The notes under the pieces were generated by a model. That model saw nothing but the letters and a program-made list of their open reading frames with translations. It was not told where the DNA came from and did no database searches. From the NCBI GenBank assembly GCA_004299095.1, contig SCQQ01000094.1, positions 1 to 64,000 of the forward strand: a DNA stretch of 64,000 nucleotides, written 5' to 3'. A program made the position numbers and the translations under genes. The stretch's first letter is position 1; each line of letters begins with the position of its first letter. This document shows positions 9,930 to 18,967 of this stretch, in pieces. Origin of the DNA: Burkholderiaceae bacterium. GTDB lineage: Bacteria; Pseudomonadota; Gammaproteobacteria; Burkholderiales; Burkholderiaceae_C.

Positions 9930-10184
9930 ATGCGTGAAGGCATTCACCCCGACTACCGCGAAGTGTGCTTCGTCGACGTGTCCAACGGCTTCAAATTCGT
10001 CACACGTTCGTGCGCCAACACCAGGGAAACCATCAAGATGGACGACGGCCGCGAGCTGCCGCTGTACAAGCTGGATACCTCGAGTGCTTCGCACCCGTTC
10101 TACACCGGTACGCAAAAATCGGTGGACAACATGGGCGGTCGCGTCGAAAGATTCCGCAACCGCTACGGCAAAGTGGCGCGCTAG
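9930..10184 (+). CDS. rpmE2: 50S ribosomal protein L31, type B
   Basis: 84-residue large-subunit ribosomal protein. It begins [16 protein letters not shown] and contains the [12 protein letters not shown] segment and [10 protein letters not shown] near the end, all typical of L31. The four-Cys zinc site of the A type is absent (only two isolated Cys remain), and the length fits type B, so zinc-independent. AAGGA 8 nt before the ATG at 9930 decides the start; the longer open frame from 9858 has no such site. Being behind rho with its own -10 element suggests independent expression, closed by the terminator at 10232. Confidence 0.93.
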   Translation: MREGIHPDYREVCFVDVSNGFKFVTRSCANTRETIKMDDGRELPLYKLDTSSASHPFYTGTQKSVDNMGGRVERFRNRYGKVAR

Positions 10185-10231
10185 GCGCGTCGCTTCCGCC
10201 GCCCGTCGTTGCGTCTTCGGGCGCGCGCATT

Positions 10232-10269
10232 ACAAGGCAGTACGGCACGCCCTACTGCCTTGTCTTTTT
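10232..10269 (+). terminator. Strong intrinsic terminator of rpmE
   Basis: Perfect 11-bp stem ACAAGGCAGTA / TACTGCCTTGT with a 10-nt loop, followed by C and five T. It cleanly separates rpmE from the glycosyltransferase gene that starts 28 bp later. Confidence 0.92.
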
Positions 10270-10296
10270 CCGAGCCTCACCTAGCGCCGTACCATC

Positions 10297-12015
10297 TTGA
10301 CTGAACCCAGCCCCGCCATCGTCGCCGAGGAGTCGGTCCACCACCGGCTCCCGCGCTGGGCTTTGATCCTGGTCTGCTTGGCCTACGTCCTGCCCGGGTA
10401 CCTGGGCCGCGACCCGTGGAAGAACGCCGACATCGCCGCCTTCGGCACCATGCTCGAGTTGCAGTCCGCGCACGCGTGGACGGCATGGCTCCACCCGACG
10501 TTGATGGGCATGGTGCCCGAATCCACGGCGTTGCTGCCCTATTGGCTGGGTGCGTTGACGCTGCGCATTGCCCCCGCCGGAATCGCGCCCGACTTGGCGG
10601 TGCGCCTGCCATTTCTGTTGATGCTGATCGGCACGTTCGCGACCACTTGGTACGCGGTCAAGAACCTGGCAAGCCACGCCAGCGCGCAACCCGTGGCCTT
10701 CGCTTTCGGCGGCGAAGCCGAGGGCCGCGATTACGCCCGTGCTCTGGCCGATGGCGGCCTGCTGGCGCTGATCGCCACCCTGGGACTGGCGCAGTTGTCG
10801 CACGAGACCACGCCGGACGTCGCCCAACTGTTTTTCACTGCGCTGACGTTCTGCGGCTTGTCCGCTCTGGGTTTCGCCCGTCCCCGCGCCGCCACGGCGT
10901 GGCTTCTGGCGGCAGGGCTCGTGGGCCTCTCGCTCGGCGGCGCGCCGGCCAGCGCCTTGGTCTATGGCATCGGTGCAAGCTTGGCAGCGATCGGGGCGGC
11001 AGTCAAAGGCGATCGCCGACCGCGCGCCGCGTGGACGGCTGCGCTGGTGGCGGCTGCCACGTTGGCCTGCGGGCTGCTCCTGGGCCTCGGGATCGTCACG
11101 CCCAACTGGCATCTGGAGCCTTGGCGCACCACGACCGCGCAATGGCAGGCGCTGGGTCAATTGTTCCTGTGGTTCACCTGGCCCTGCTGGGCGTTCGTCC
11201 TGTGGACGCTGTGGCGCTGGCGTCGCCAGTTGCTCCATCTGCAGCGGCAACCGCACCTTGGGATTCCGATCTTCATCGCCAGCGTCCCCGTGGCCAACGC
11301 CACGCTGACGCTCGCCGGCGACCGCGCCCTGCTGCTGGCCCTGCCGGCATTGGCGGCGCTGGCTGCATTTGCGCTGCCGACGTTCAAGCGCGCTGCCGCG
11401 GCACTGATCGACTCGTTCAGCGTGCTGTTCTTCAGCATTTGCGCGATCGCGATCTGGGTCGTCTGGATTTCGGTGCAAACCGGTTTTCCGGCCAAACCGG
11501 CGGCCAACGTTGCGCGCCTTGCGCCCGACTTCGTATCGATCTTCCAGTGGCCCGCACTGGTGGCGGCTTTGGGCGGGACCATTGCCTGGGTCGCTTTGGC
11601 CCAATGGCGCACGGCGCGCCATCGTCCCGCGCTCTGGAAAAGCCTGGTTTTGCCGGCGGGCGGCACCACGTTGTGCTGGTTGTTGTTGGCCACGCTGTGG
11701 ATGCCGGCGCTCAATTACTCGCGCAGCTACGCACCGCAAATGGCCGCCATCAAGGCCGTCATCGGCCAAGCTCCATGCGTCGAGGTGCAGGGGCTGCTGC
11801 AAAGCCAGATCGCGGCGATCATGTACCACGGTGGCTGGCAGCCCATTCCGATTACCGGGCCCGCGACCTGCCCGTGGCTGCTGGCCAGCCGGCACGCCTT
11901 CGAGGATCTGCCGACGGCGCAGCAAACCGACCACTGGCGCCTGGTGAAGGAAGTGCCACGGCCTTCGCACAAGACCGAAACGCTGTTCGTATACGAACGG
12001 ATTCCGGCGTCGTAG
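10297..12015 (+). CDS. ArnT/PMT-like integral membrane glycosyltransferase
   Basis: 572-residue inner-membrane protein with about 11-13 hydrophobic segments. The first periplasmic loop carries GRDPWKNADIAAFGTMLE; the G-R/Y-D-P-x-x-x-D pattern just after TM1 is the catalytic-Asp loop of the PMT/ArnT superfamily, which transfers sugars from polyprenyl phosphate to lipid A, glycans or proteins. The C-terminal 100 residues are a periplasmic domain, as in this group. Substrate cannot be told; lipid A modification is a reasonable guess. The start is uncertain: the TTG at 10297 is the only candidate that leaves TM1 whole, and its ribosome site is weak. It begins just after the rpmE terminator, so it needs its own promoter, none of which is obvious. 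Confidence 0.75.
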   Translation: MTEPSPAIVAEESVHHRLPRWALILVCLAYVLPGYLGRDPWKNADIAAFGTMLELQSAHAWTAWLHPTLMGMVPESTALLPYWLGALTLRIAPAGIAPDLAVRLPFLLMLIGTFATTWYAVKNLASHASAQPVAFAFGGEAEGRDYARALADGGLLALIATLGLAQLSHETTPDVAQLFFTALTFCGLSALGFARPRAATAWLLAAGLVGLSLGGAPASALVYGIGASLAAIGAAVKGDRRPRAAWTAALVAAATLACGLLLGLGIVTPNWHLEPWRTTTAQWQALGQLFLWFTWPCWAFVLWTLWRWRRQLLHLQRQPHLGIPIFIASVPVANATLTLAGDRALLLALPALAALAAFALPTFKRAAAALIDSFSVLFFSICAIAIWVVWISVQTGFPAKPAANVARLAPDFVSIFQWPALVAALGGTIAWVALAQWRTARHRPALWKSLVLPAGGTTLCWLLLATLWMPALNYSRSYAPQMAAIKAVIGQAPCVEVQGLLQSQIAAIMYHGGWQPIPITGPATCPWLLASRHAFEDLPTAQQTDHWRLVKEVPRPSHKTETLFVYERIPAS

Positions 12016-12047
12016 AACAGAGCGCTTGCCGCCCCGCGCGGCCGCAC

Positions 12048-12797
12048 TCAATCGCTCAAATAGGCTTGCGCGAGCCGCGCGCGCTCCGTCGGCCCCATGC
12101 CAAGCTGCGAATCCAGGTAGGCGTCGACACCGCCGCAGTCGGTATCAATCACGTCCAGCGCGGCCGCCAGGAACTCGGCGCGCACGCCCCACAGCACCTC
12201 CCGTGCCGCAGTCGGCACGCGCGCATCCGGCGGCGCGGCTGGCGCACGGTAGCAGCGGTTGGTGAGGAGATAGTCTTCCATCACCGCGTCGCGCGATATG
12301 CCGAGCGCGAGCAGGATCATGGCCGCGGCGAAGCCGGTGCGGTCCTTGCCCGCGGTGCAGTGAAACACGAGCGGCGTGGCATCGTCGAGCAAGTGCGCGA
12401 ACAGGCCCGAGAACTGTGCCGTGTCGTTGCGCACGAAATCGCGGTAGGTCTCTTCCATGGTCGCCACCATGAGCGGCTGCGTGATCGGTTCGCCCTCTTG
12501 CAGCAACTGCTGGATGCGCGCAAACACCGTGGGCTCGACCGGCAGCGACCACGATTGCATGCCAGGTGCCTTGTCGGGCAGCGCTGCGCGCTCCTGCACG
12601 CCGCGGAAATCGAACACGCGGCCGAGCTGCAGCGCACGCAGCGCATCCACGTCCTGCGCACTCAGTTCGCCCAGGTGATCCGAGCGGAACAGCGTGCGCC
12701 AGCGCACCGGGCGATCATCGATCCCGCGGTAGCCGCCCAAGTCGCGGAAATTGGTTGCGCCATCCAGCCGGATCGAGCGTTCGAACGCTATCGCCAT
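12048..12797 (-). CDS. Tyrosine-protein phosphatase-like (Y_phosphatase3 family)
   Basis: 249-residue cytosolic phosphatase. The N-terminal NFRDLGGYRG motif and the P-loop FHCTAGKDRTG (C-x5-R with the Lys typical of MptpB/LipA-type dual protein/phosphoinositide phosphatases) identify the family. The ATG at 12797 overlaps the miaB stop in TGATG, so it is probably translated by coupling from miaB; GTG one codon earlier is an alternative. The physiological substrate is unknown. It is convergent with the glycosyltransferase gene across 32 bp. Confidence 0.85.
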   Translation of the reverse strand: MAIAFERSIRLDGATNFRDLGGYRGIDDRPVRWRTLFRSDHLGELSAQDVDALRALQLGRVFDFRGVQERAALPDKAPGMQSWSLPVEPTVFARIQQLLQEGEPITQPLMVATMEETYRDFVRNDTAQFSGLFAHLLDDATPLVFHCTAGKDRTGFAAAMILLALGISRDAVMEDYLLTNRCYRAPAAPPDARVPTAAREVLWGVRAEFLAAALDVIDTDCGGVDAYLDSQLGMGPTERARLAQAYLSD

Positions 12798-14137
12798 CAC
12801 GCGTGTACCCGCTCGAGTTCACCGCGCAAGGTGTGCGCCCGCGCTTCCGTGATACGCAGATCCAGCATGCGGCCGATCAATTCCGCCGAATCGGGGCCAC
12901 CGTCGAAATTGACCACGCGGTTGCACCCGGTGCGCGCCATGAGCTCGTTCGGGTTCTTGCGCGAGCGCCCTTCCACCAGCACGCGCTGCACCGTCCCGAC
13001 ACGGCTCAGGCTGATGGCGCGTGCCTGGGCGTCGATGCGCGCCTGCAGCCGTTGCAGGCGATCGAGCTTGACTTGCTGCGGCGTGCTGTCGCGCAGATTG
13101 GCGGCCGGCGTACCCGGTCGCGGGCTATAAATAAAACTGAAGCTGTCGTCGTAGCCGATATCTTCGACCAGCGCCATCAGTTGTTCGAAATCCTCTTCCT
13201 TCTCGCTCGGAAAGCCGACGATGAAGTCGCTGGAAATGCTGATCTCAGGCCGCACCGCGCGCAGGCGGCGGATGATGCTCTTGTATTCCAGCGCGGTGTA
13301 GCCGCGCTTCATCATGGCCAGGATGCGATCGCTCGCGTGCTGCACCGGCAAGTGTACGTGGCTCGCGAGCTTGTCGACCTTACCGTAGACGTCGATCAGG
13401 CTTTGCGTGAAGTCCTTGGGGTGGCTGGTGGTGTAGCGGATGCGCGCGATGCCAGGGATCTCGGCCAAGTATTCGATCAGCGTCGCCAGGTCCGCCACCT
13501 CGCCCGACTCGCCCATCTTGCCGCGGTAGGCGTTGACGTTCTGCCCGAGCAGCGTGACTTCCTTCACACCCTGGTCGGCCAAGTCGGCCAGTTCGGTCAG
13601 CACGTCATCGAACGGGCGGCTGAATTCCTCGCCGCGCGTGTACGGCACCACGCAATAGCTGCAGTACTTGGAACAGCCTTCCATGATGGAGACGAACGCC
13701 GTCACGCCATCGACGCGCGCCGGCGGCAGGTTGTCGAATTTCTCGATTTCCGGAAAGCTCACGTCCACCTGCGGCGCGTTGAAGCGCTTGCGGTTTTCCA
13801 GCAGTTGCGGCAGGCGGTGCAGCGTTTGCGGGCCAAACACCACGTCCACGTAGGGCGCGCGCTTGATGATCTCGGCGCCTTCCTGGCTGGCGACACAACC
13901 GCCCACGCCGATCAGCGCACCGTTGTCCTTCAGATGCTTCACGCGGCCCAGATCGGAGAACACTTTCTCCTGCGCCTTCTCGCGCACCGAGCAGGTGTTG
14001 AAAACGATCAGGTCGGCGTCTTCCGGGTTGTCGGTGAGTTCGTAGCCATCGGCCGCGGCCATGACGTCGGCAATCTTGCCTGAGTCATATTCGTTCATCT
14101 GGCAGCCGAAGGTTTTGATGTAGAGCTTGGAAGACAT
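12797..14137 (-). CDS. miaB: tRNA-2-methylthio-N6-dimethylallyladenosine synthase
   Basis: Radical-SAM methylthiotransferase that adds a methylthio group at tRNA position 37 next to the anticodon. 446 residues, normal length. The N-terminal UPF0004 domain holds the three ligands of the auxiliary cluster ([24 protein letters not shown]). The radical-SAM core has [16 protein letters not shown], the CxxxCxxC motif, and the protein ends with a TRAM domain. The shorter MtaB family lacks this exact N-terminal signature. No strong ribosome site precedes the ATG at 14137. It heads a two-gene unit with the phosphatase. Confidence 0.97.
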   Translation of the reverse strand: MSSKLYIKTFGCQMNEYDSGKIADVMAAADGYELTDNPEDADLIVFNTCSVREKAQEKVFSDLGRVKHLKDNGALIGVGGCVASQEGAEIIKRAPYVDVVFGPQTLHRLPQLLENRKRFNAPQVDVSFPEIEKFDNLPPARVDGVTAFVSIMEGCSKYCSYCVVPYTRGEEFSRPFDDVLTELADLADQGVKEVTLLGQNVNAYRGKMGESGEVADLATLIEYLAEIPGIARIRYTTSHPKDFTQSLIDVYGKVDKLASHVHLPVQHASDRILAMMKRGYTALEYKSIIRRLRAVRPEISISSDFIVGFPSEKEEDFEQLMALVEDIGYDDSFSFIYSPRPGTPAANLRDSTPQQVKLDRLQRLQARIDAQARAISLSRVGTVQRVLVEGRSRKNPNELMARTGCNRVVNFDGGPDSAELIGRMLDLRITEARAHTLRGELERVHA

Positions 14138-14212
14138 GGTGTTTTCAGGAAATCAGGGGCGTTGACCGACGTCCGAATCTACACGGACGGAATCATGCGT
14201 GCTGCGCTGCAC

Positions 14213-14632
14213 TCAATTGATGTAGGACGCCGAGCCAGCGCCCTGCAGCCGATTGGGCGCGCTTTTGCGCAGGTCACGCGACATTTCGGCCGGCGTGAGA
14301 ATCCACACCTCGTTGATGCGCCCGGCCGCATCACGGAAATAGTTGACGGCGAAGTTCCGACCGCTGAGCGAGTTCGGAAACACGATGCGGTTTTGCTGAT
14401 TGCGCACCCGCACGCCGGGGCTCAGACGCTCTTGCTGGCCATCCAGCACCACGTGGACCGCGTCGACAAACGTCATGTTGCCGCGCAGCGCCCTCGCCGG
14501 AAACGTGCGCAGCGTTTGCGCCTGCGCATCGGGCAGCCAGGATGACATCGGCGCGACCGCCGCCGCCACGATCCACACGAGCGCGCAACCGGCCAGCTTG
14601 AAGAGAGGGTGCCACACGGGGTGCAAATGCAT
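14213..14632 (-). CDS. Conserved hypothetical exported protein
   Basis: 139 residues: a short N-terminus, a hydrophobic stretch LAGCALVWIVAAAVAP and a probable signal cleavage near AQAQT, then a small basic domain beginning LRTFPARALRGNMTF and ending NEVWILTPAEMSRDLRK. It is not recognised as a named family; similar short periplasmic proteins occur next to miaB or hslR in Burkholderiales (recollection, not checked). AGGAA lies upstream of the ATG at 14632. The gene is transcribed towards miaB, 75 bp away, and a TAAAAT at 14659-14664 could be its -10. Confidence 0.65.
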   Translation of the reverse strand: MHLHPVWHPLFKLAGCALVWIVAAAVAPMSSWLPDAQAQTLRTFPARALRGNMTFVDAVHVVLDGQQERLSPGVRVRNQQNRIVFPNSLSGRNFAVNYFRDAAGRINEVWILTPAEMSRDLRKSAPNRLQGAGSASYIN

Positions 14633-14794
14633 TCGCAGAGGTTCCTGGCGAAATGCCTATTTTAGAGGGCGCGCCGACGTCGCGGGCGGTTGGAATCCAA
14701 GTATTCGTATACCTGCAGCATCGCCCTCTGGCGCCGCTGAAAAGCCGCATGTTCCACATGCTATCGGTACAAAAGTCCGCCACAATCGCATCCA

Positions 14795-15223
14795 ATGAGT
14801 GACGCATTGCAACGCCAGCGCATCGACAAGTGGCTGTGGGCCGCACGTTTCTACAAGACCCGCTCGCTGGCGGTGCAGGCGATCGAGCGTCACCATGTTC
14901 TGGTGGCCGGCGACGCCGTCAAGCCGGCGCGTGAAATCAAGATCGGAGAAACCGTGACTGTGCGTCAAGGCTGGGCCATCCGCGAAGTCGCCGTGGCGGG
15001 CTTGAGCGCCACGCGCGGACCCGCACCCGTCGCCCAAACGCTGTACCAGGAAACGCCTGAAAGCGCCGCCGCGCACGCGCGTGCCGCCTCGCAACGGCGC
15101 CTGGCGCCCGAGCCTGCGCAAACCATTCCGCACGGCCGTCCCACCAAGCGCGATCGGCGCGCACTCGATCGCGAACGCCACGCCGACTGGGACGCACGCT
15201 GGTCGGCTACGGACCCTGATTGA
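14795..15223 (+). CDS. hslR: Heat shock protein 15, S4-domain RNA-binding protein
   Basis: 142 residues. The N-terminal S4 domain (RQRIDKWLWAARFYKTRSLAVQAIE, VLVAGDAVKPAREIKIGETVTV) is followed by a highly basic tail ending in a KRDRRALDRER-type segment, the layout of Hsp15. It binds stalled 50S subunits that carry peptidyl-tRNA and helps recycle them after heat stress. Start at the ATG at 14795; a CACAAT shortly upstream is a possible -10. It stands alone, divergent from the hypothetical exported protein. Confidence 0.9.
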   Translation: MSDALQRQRIDKWLWAARFYKTRSLAVQAIERHHVLVAGDAVKPAREIKIGETVTVRQGWAIREVAVAGLSATRGPAPVAQTLYQETPESAAAHARAASQRRLAPEPAQTIPHGRPTKRDRRALDRERHADWDARWSATDPD

Positions 15224-15291
15224 ACGACGGGGGATTGCCCCGGGATCGGCCCACCAGCCCAGCCGACGCAGTTTTCATGATTCAAATCCGG

Positions 15292-16119
15292 TCACGACGC
15301 GGAGCCGGGCCTGAAAAACGCCGTCAGCGCGGCATTCAACTCGGGGAACTCTTCGGCAAAGCGATCCGACTCCACGAAGTAGGCTTCGCACGCCACCGCA
15401 AAAAATTCGGCCGGCGCCGTGGCGCCGTAGGCGTCCAGCCACGGCAACGGCTCGCCCAGGCTTTCGGCTCGACGGACCTCACGCCGAAACGCTCGATACG
15501 CATGTGACCAGGTATTTCCCCATGCGGCTTGGGCAGCGGCCGCGCTCCTCGTCCCCATGAAACCGCCCGGCAGCGGCGGTGCGCCACGGGCGCGGCCGCC
15601 GCGCATGTCGAGCTTGTGCGCAAATTCGTGAATGACGACGCTGCGCGCGCCTTCCGCGCCACTCTCCTTGACGGCCGGCCAACTGAGCATCACCGGTCCG
15701 TGCGGCATGGTTTCGCCCGCCAGCATTTCGTCGTAGTGGTGCACGACGCCAGCGTGATCCACGCGCTCGCGATGCGCCACGGCATCGGTTGGGTACATGA
15801 CGATGCCGACGAAATCGTCGTACCAGCGCAAGGCCGCCTCGGGCCGGTCCGGCGGCCCCAGATGAAGCAGCAGCAGGCAGGCCTGCGCGGCCACCGCAGT
15901 GGCCATGGCGTCACCCACGCGCAAGCCATGCGTGCCGGTGAATTCCTTTTCGGCCAGAAAGAAGGTGGCCAGGCGCCGCAAGCGCAGGCGTTCGGCCTGG
16001 GGCAGGCGCGCCAGAAAGGGGTAGTGGCCCAGCGTGCGTTGCCAGAGCGCATCGGGAATCGGCCGGGGTGCCCACAGCACGCGCCGCCACCAACGCCGCG
16101 CCGCGCCCGCAAACGTCAT
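15292..16119 (-). CDS. mtfA: MtfA-like zinc metallopeptidase (M90)
   Basis: 275-residue gluzincin. SVVIHEFAHKLD is the HExxH zinc motif and the later APAEFFAVACEAYF holds the downstream Glu ligand, both in the arrangement of MtfA. In enterobacteria MtfA binds Mlc and so affects the glucose phosphotransferase system; whether it does so here is unknown. The ATG at 16119 overlaps the lpxH stop in ATGA, which discards the 32-residue Arg-rich N-terminal extension of the open frame. It is the last gene of the TPR-ppiA-ppiB-lpxH-mtfA unit. Confidence 0.87.
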   Translation of the reverse strand: MTFAGAARRWWRRVLWAPRPIPDALWQRTLGHYPFLARLPQAERLRLRRLATFFLAEKEFTGTHGLRVGDAMATAVAAQACLLLLHLGPPDRPEAALRWYDDFVGIVMYPTDAVAHRERVDHAGVVHHYDEMLAGETMPHGPVMLSWPAVKESGAEGARSVVIHEFAHKLDMRGGRARGAPPLPGGFMGTRSAAAAQAAWGNTWSHAYRAFRREVRRAESLGEPLPWLDAYGATAPAEFFAVACEAYFVESDRFAEEFPELNAALTAFFRPGSAS

Positions 16120-16916
16120 CCCGGCGCCGCGATCGCGGGATCGATGCGCGCGCGTTCGCCTGACGCGCCGAGGCGCAGCACCTCGGCGCGCCGGGTCATT
16201 GCGGCGATGTGCCAATCGCTCAGCACCACTTGCGTGAGTGCCCGGCCACGCGTGTCGAAACCCAGCGCGTGATCAGCGGGTAGGTGTGTGTGGCCATGGA
16301 TCAAGGTCGCAGCGTCCGCCGCCTGCAGCCACGCGCGCACCAGGTCGGAATCGGTGTACGTGCGCGCCGGGTCCATCACGCCATCGTGCCCGGCTTCGCT
16401 TTGCTCGCGCATGTGCCGCGCCAGCACGCGGCGCTCGGCCAGCGATCGCACCAAAAACGCCTGCTGCACCGCCGGTGCGCGCACTTGGCGACGAAAGGCC
16501 TGGTAGGCCACGTCACGGGTGCAGAGCAGATCGCCGTGGGTTAGAACGAAACGCTGGCCAGCCAACGTGAACACTGCTGGATCGGCCAGATCGCGCACCC
16601 GGTGCCGTGACAAAAAAGCAGCGCCTACCAGGAAATCACGATTGCCGCGCATGAAAGCGAGGTCGGCCGAGCATCCGTCCAGCACCGCGCCGCAGCGGGC
16701 CTCGAAGCTGTCGCCCAGCGCCGCGTCGTCGCCCACCCATACTTCGAACAGATCGCCCAGAATGACGACCGCATCGGCTGGCGTATGCGCCATGTAACGC
16801 GACCAGGCCTCGAACGTCCGCGGCTCTTCCGGCTTCAAGTGCAAGTCGGAAATGAAATCCACCACGCGCCAGCGCGCCGGCGCCTCCAACAGGTCGAACG
16901 ATGGCGCGCCAGCCAC
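16116..16916 (-). CDS. lpxH: UDP-2,3-diacylglucosamine pyrophosphatase
   Basis: Cleaves UDP-2,3-diacylglucosamine to lipid X, the step between LpxC/LpxD and LpxB in lipid A synthesis, at the inner face of the membrane. 266 residues of the calcineurin-like fold with metal-binding motifs FISDLHL, GDLFEVWVGDD, RGNRDF, LTHGD and IHGHTH. It starts with GTG at 16916; AGGAG 7 nt upstream overlaps the ppiB stop codon (9-nt gap), so translation is likely coupled. The other four lipid A genes in the window lie about 45 kb away. Confidence 0.95.
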   Translation of the reverse strand: MAGAPSFDLLEAPARWRVVDFISDLHLKPEEPRTFEAWSRYMAHTPADAVVILGDLFEVWVGDDAALGDSFEARCGAVLDGCSADLAFMRGNRDFLVGAAFLSRHRVRDLADPAVFTLAGQRFVLTHGDLLCTRDVAYQAFRRQVRAPAVQQAFLVRSLAERRVLARHMREQSEAGHDGVMDPARTYTDSDLVRAWLQAADAATLIHGHTHLPADHALGFDTRGRALTQVVLSDWHIAAMTRRAEVLRLGASGERARIDPAIAAPG

Positions 16917-16925
16917 CTTGGGCTC

Positions 16926-17441
16926 CTACGCGGCGCTCACGAGAATCGCTTTTTCCAGCACGACGTCTTCTTTCGGCACGTCATCGTGGAAGCCCTTGCG
17001 GCCGGTGGGTACCGCCTTGATGGCGTCGATGATGTCCTGGCCCTTGACCACCTTGCCGAACACGGCATAGCCCCAGCCCTGCGGCGTGGGCGACTTGAAA
17101 TTCAGGAAGTCGTTGTCGGCCACGTTGATGAAGAACTGCGCCGTGGCGGAATGCGGATCGCTGGTGCGCGCCATGGCCACGGTGTAGCGGTCGTTGACAA
17201 GACCATTGTCAGCCTCGTTGACGACTGGTGCCTGCGCGCCCTTCTGCTTCATGCCCGGCTCGAACCCGCCGCCCTGGATCATGAAGTTGTCGATCACGCG
17301 GTGGAACACGGTGTTGTCGTAATGGCCGCTTTCCACGTAGCTCAGGAAGTTTTTCACCGACTTGGGCGCCTTGGCCTGGTCCAGTTCCAGCGTGATCACG
17401 CCGTGGCCAGTGATGTGCAGTTCGACTTGGGGGTTGCTCAT
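16926..17441 (-). CDS. ppiB: Cytosolic peptidyl-prolyl cis-trans isomerase B (cyclophilin)
   Basis: 171-residue cyclophilin with no signal peptide. The active-site strings [31 protein letters not shown] and [13 protein letters not shown] are intact. The ATG at 17441 follows a GAGAAG ribosome site; the upstream in-frame TTG is rejected. It lies 21 nt behind its exported paralogue ppiA, so the pair gives one folding catalyst to each side of the inner membrane. Confidence 0.95.
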   Translation of the reverse strand: MSNPQVELHITGHGVITLELDQAKAPKSVKNFLSYVESGHYDNTVFHRVIDNFMIQGGGFEPGMKQKGAQAPVVNEADNGLVNDRYTVAMARTSDPHSATAQFFINVADNDFLNFKSPTPQGWGYAVFGKVVKGQDIIDAIKAVPTGRKGFHDDVPKEDVVLEKAILVSAA

Positions 17442-17462
17442 GACTTCTCTTTCGATCAAGTT

Positions 17463-18149
17463 TCAGGGTTGAATGATGCGCGCCGATCGGATCACCACCA
17501 TGGTCTTCGGCACGTCGGAAGCAAACGGTCCGGCCGCGCCGGTGGCCAGGTGGCTGATTTTTTCCACGGTATCCATGCCGCTCACCACCTGGCCAAACAC
17601 GGTGTAGCCCAGCAACTGCGGGTTGCTCACCAGATTGGCGCGCGGCACGTTCTTGTAGGTCTGGCCCAGGTAGTGAAATTCGGGCACCGGATCGCCGTCC
17701 GGAATCGGCACCGGATCCAGTTGCGCGTTGTTGGCCACGTTGATAAAGAACTGCGAGGTGGCCGAATTCGGATCGGCGGTACGCGCCATGGCGATGCTGC
17801 CCACCACGTTCTTCAGCCCATGAGCGAGCGCGACTCTGCCCTCGTGCGCGATCGGCGCCCGCGTCGGCTTCTTGGCGTAATGCTCGTCAAAGCCGCCCCC
17901 CTGGATCATGAAATTGGGAATGACGCGATGAAAGATGGTGCCGTCGTAGAAGCCATCGCGCACGTACTGAAGAAAATTCGCGGCCGTCTTCGGCGCCTTG
18001 TCGGCCGCCACTTCGACAACGAAATCGCCCTCGCTGGTGACGAATTTCACTTGCGGCTCGGCGGCCTGGGCCGGCTGCCCTGTGAGCGCCACCAAAGACA
18101 ACGCCAGAGCGGGTAGAAAGCGCGCCAGCGCGCGGCGGGAACAGATCAT
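17463..18149 (-). CDS. ppiA: Periplasmic peptidyl-prolyl cis-trans isomerase A (cyclophilin)
   Basis: 228-residue cyclophilin with a cleavable signal peptide (hydrophobic FLPALALSLVAL, cleavage near AQA-A). [15 protein letters not shown] and TSQFFINVANN are the catalytic strings. Compared with PpiB it has an extra loop of about 20 residues after FFINVANN containing DPVPIPDGDPVPEFHY. The ATG at 18149 is the only start that gives the signal peptide. Tandem ppiA-ppiB arose by duplication or is kept together for co-expression. Confidence 0.93.
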   Translation of the reverse strand: MICSRRALARFLPALALSLVALTGQPAQAAEPQVKFVTSEGDFVVEVAADKAPKTAANFLQYVRDGFYDGTIFHRVIPNFMIQGGGFDEHYAKKPTRAPIAHEGRVALAHGLKNVVGSIAMARTADPNSATSQFFINVANNAQLDPVPIPDGDPVPEFHYLGQTYKNVPRANLVSNPQLLGYTVFGQVVSGMDTVEKISHLATGAAGPFASDVPKTMVVIRSARIIQP

Positions 18150-18216
18150 GAGCGGGAAAAACCTTGTGAAGGAAACGATTCGGGTCCGGGCAGCCGCCCG
18201 AGTTCCGCGGCAGGAC

Positions 18217-18771
18217 TTACTTGGCAGGCGGCGCGCTGCCCGCGCTGATCACCCGGCGCAGCGCCGCGATCTTGGGTGCCAGGCGTGCGTTGCCCGGGTC
18301 GAGTTGCTGCGCCCGGATATAGGACTGCAGCGCCTCGCGCGCCTGCAAATCGCCCATGTTTTCCAGCGCCGTGGGATAGTCCGGCTGAATGCCCAGCGCC
18401 ATTTCCAGCGCCTGGCGCGCATCGGCCAGATGCCCGGCACTCGCGTCCAACACCGCCAAGTTGTTCCACGGTTCCGCCAGCTCGGGATAATCGTGCGTCA
18501 GTTGCACCAGGATCTTGCGTGCCTCTTCGGTGTGGCCCGTGCTGCTCAGCAGATTGGCCTTGACGAAGCGCATTTGCGGATCGTTCGGGTGCGCGGCGAT
18601 GTAGCTGTCAGCCTTGGCCAGCGCGGCAGCCGCCTTGCCTTCGCTCTGCAGGTGCTGCACGTCGCCGTAGTCGTCGGCCCAGGCCGAGGCCACCAGCGCC
18701 GCGCCCAACAACAGCGGCACGCAAGCGCGTCCGGCGCAGCGGCACCATCCGAAAAAATCAAAACCGTGCAT
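18217..18771 (-). CDS. Exported TPR-repeat protein
   Basis: 184 residues with a signal peptide (CVPLLLGAALVASAWA-D) and about three to four tetratricopeptide repeats, for example AEPWNNLAVLDASAGHLADARQALEMAL and YPTALENMGDLQAREAL. A periplasmic scaffold role is likely; partner unknown. The start at 18771 is chosen because it begins the signal peptide; the open frame runs 70 codons further into the cysS promoter region. It is the first gene of the operon leading to ppiA, ppiB, lpxH and mtfA and is divergent from cysS, a Burkholderiales arrangement. Confidence 0.8.
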   Translation of the reverse strand: MHGFDFFGWCRCAGRACVPLLLGAALVASAWADDYGDVQHLQSEGKAAAALAKADSYIAAHPNDPQMRFVKANLLSSTGHTEEARKILVQLTHDYPELAEPWNNLAVLDASAGHLADARQALEMALGIQPDYPTALENMGDLQAREALQSYIRAQQLDPGNARLAPKIAALRRVISAGSAPPAK

Positions 18772-18840
18772 GTAAAAACGAGTGGCGGCGGACCCCACAG
18801 TGGCGGCCCCGCACGACGCGGCGGGCCGCGGGCGCGCCTT

Positions 18841-18846
18841 TATACT
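18841..18846 (+). promoter_or_regulatory. -10-like element in the TPR/cysS divergent region
   Basis: TATACT lies 122 bp before cysS in the only AT-rich patch of the 196-bp divergent region. On the minus strand TACAAT (18855-18860) could serve the TPR operon. Neither has a recognisable -35, so both are tentative. Confidence 0.3.
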
Positions 18847-18967
18847 TGGCCGATATTGTATGAGGCGGCAGGCACGCAAGACGGGCATGACCGGTCGCGC
18901 GACGCGGCCAAACTGATCGGGCCAAGCCACCCGGCCGCAGGCGCGCATCCGCACTCTTCTCCCATCC

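Noticed and set aside
10416-13130. 904-codon open frame on the plus strand
   Set aside because: It is the +2 shadow of the glycosyltransferase and the antisense of the phosphatase; Arg/His/Gly-rich composition and no domain.
14659-14732. Long-range inverted repeat AGAGGGCG...CGCCCTCT in the hslR upstream region
   Set aside because: Eight-base arms some 50 bp apart in GC-rich DNA are expected by chance and have no supporting context.
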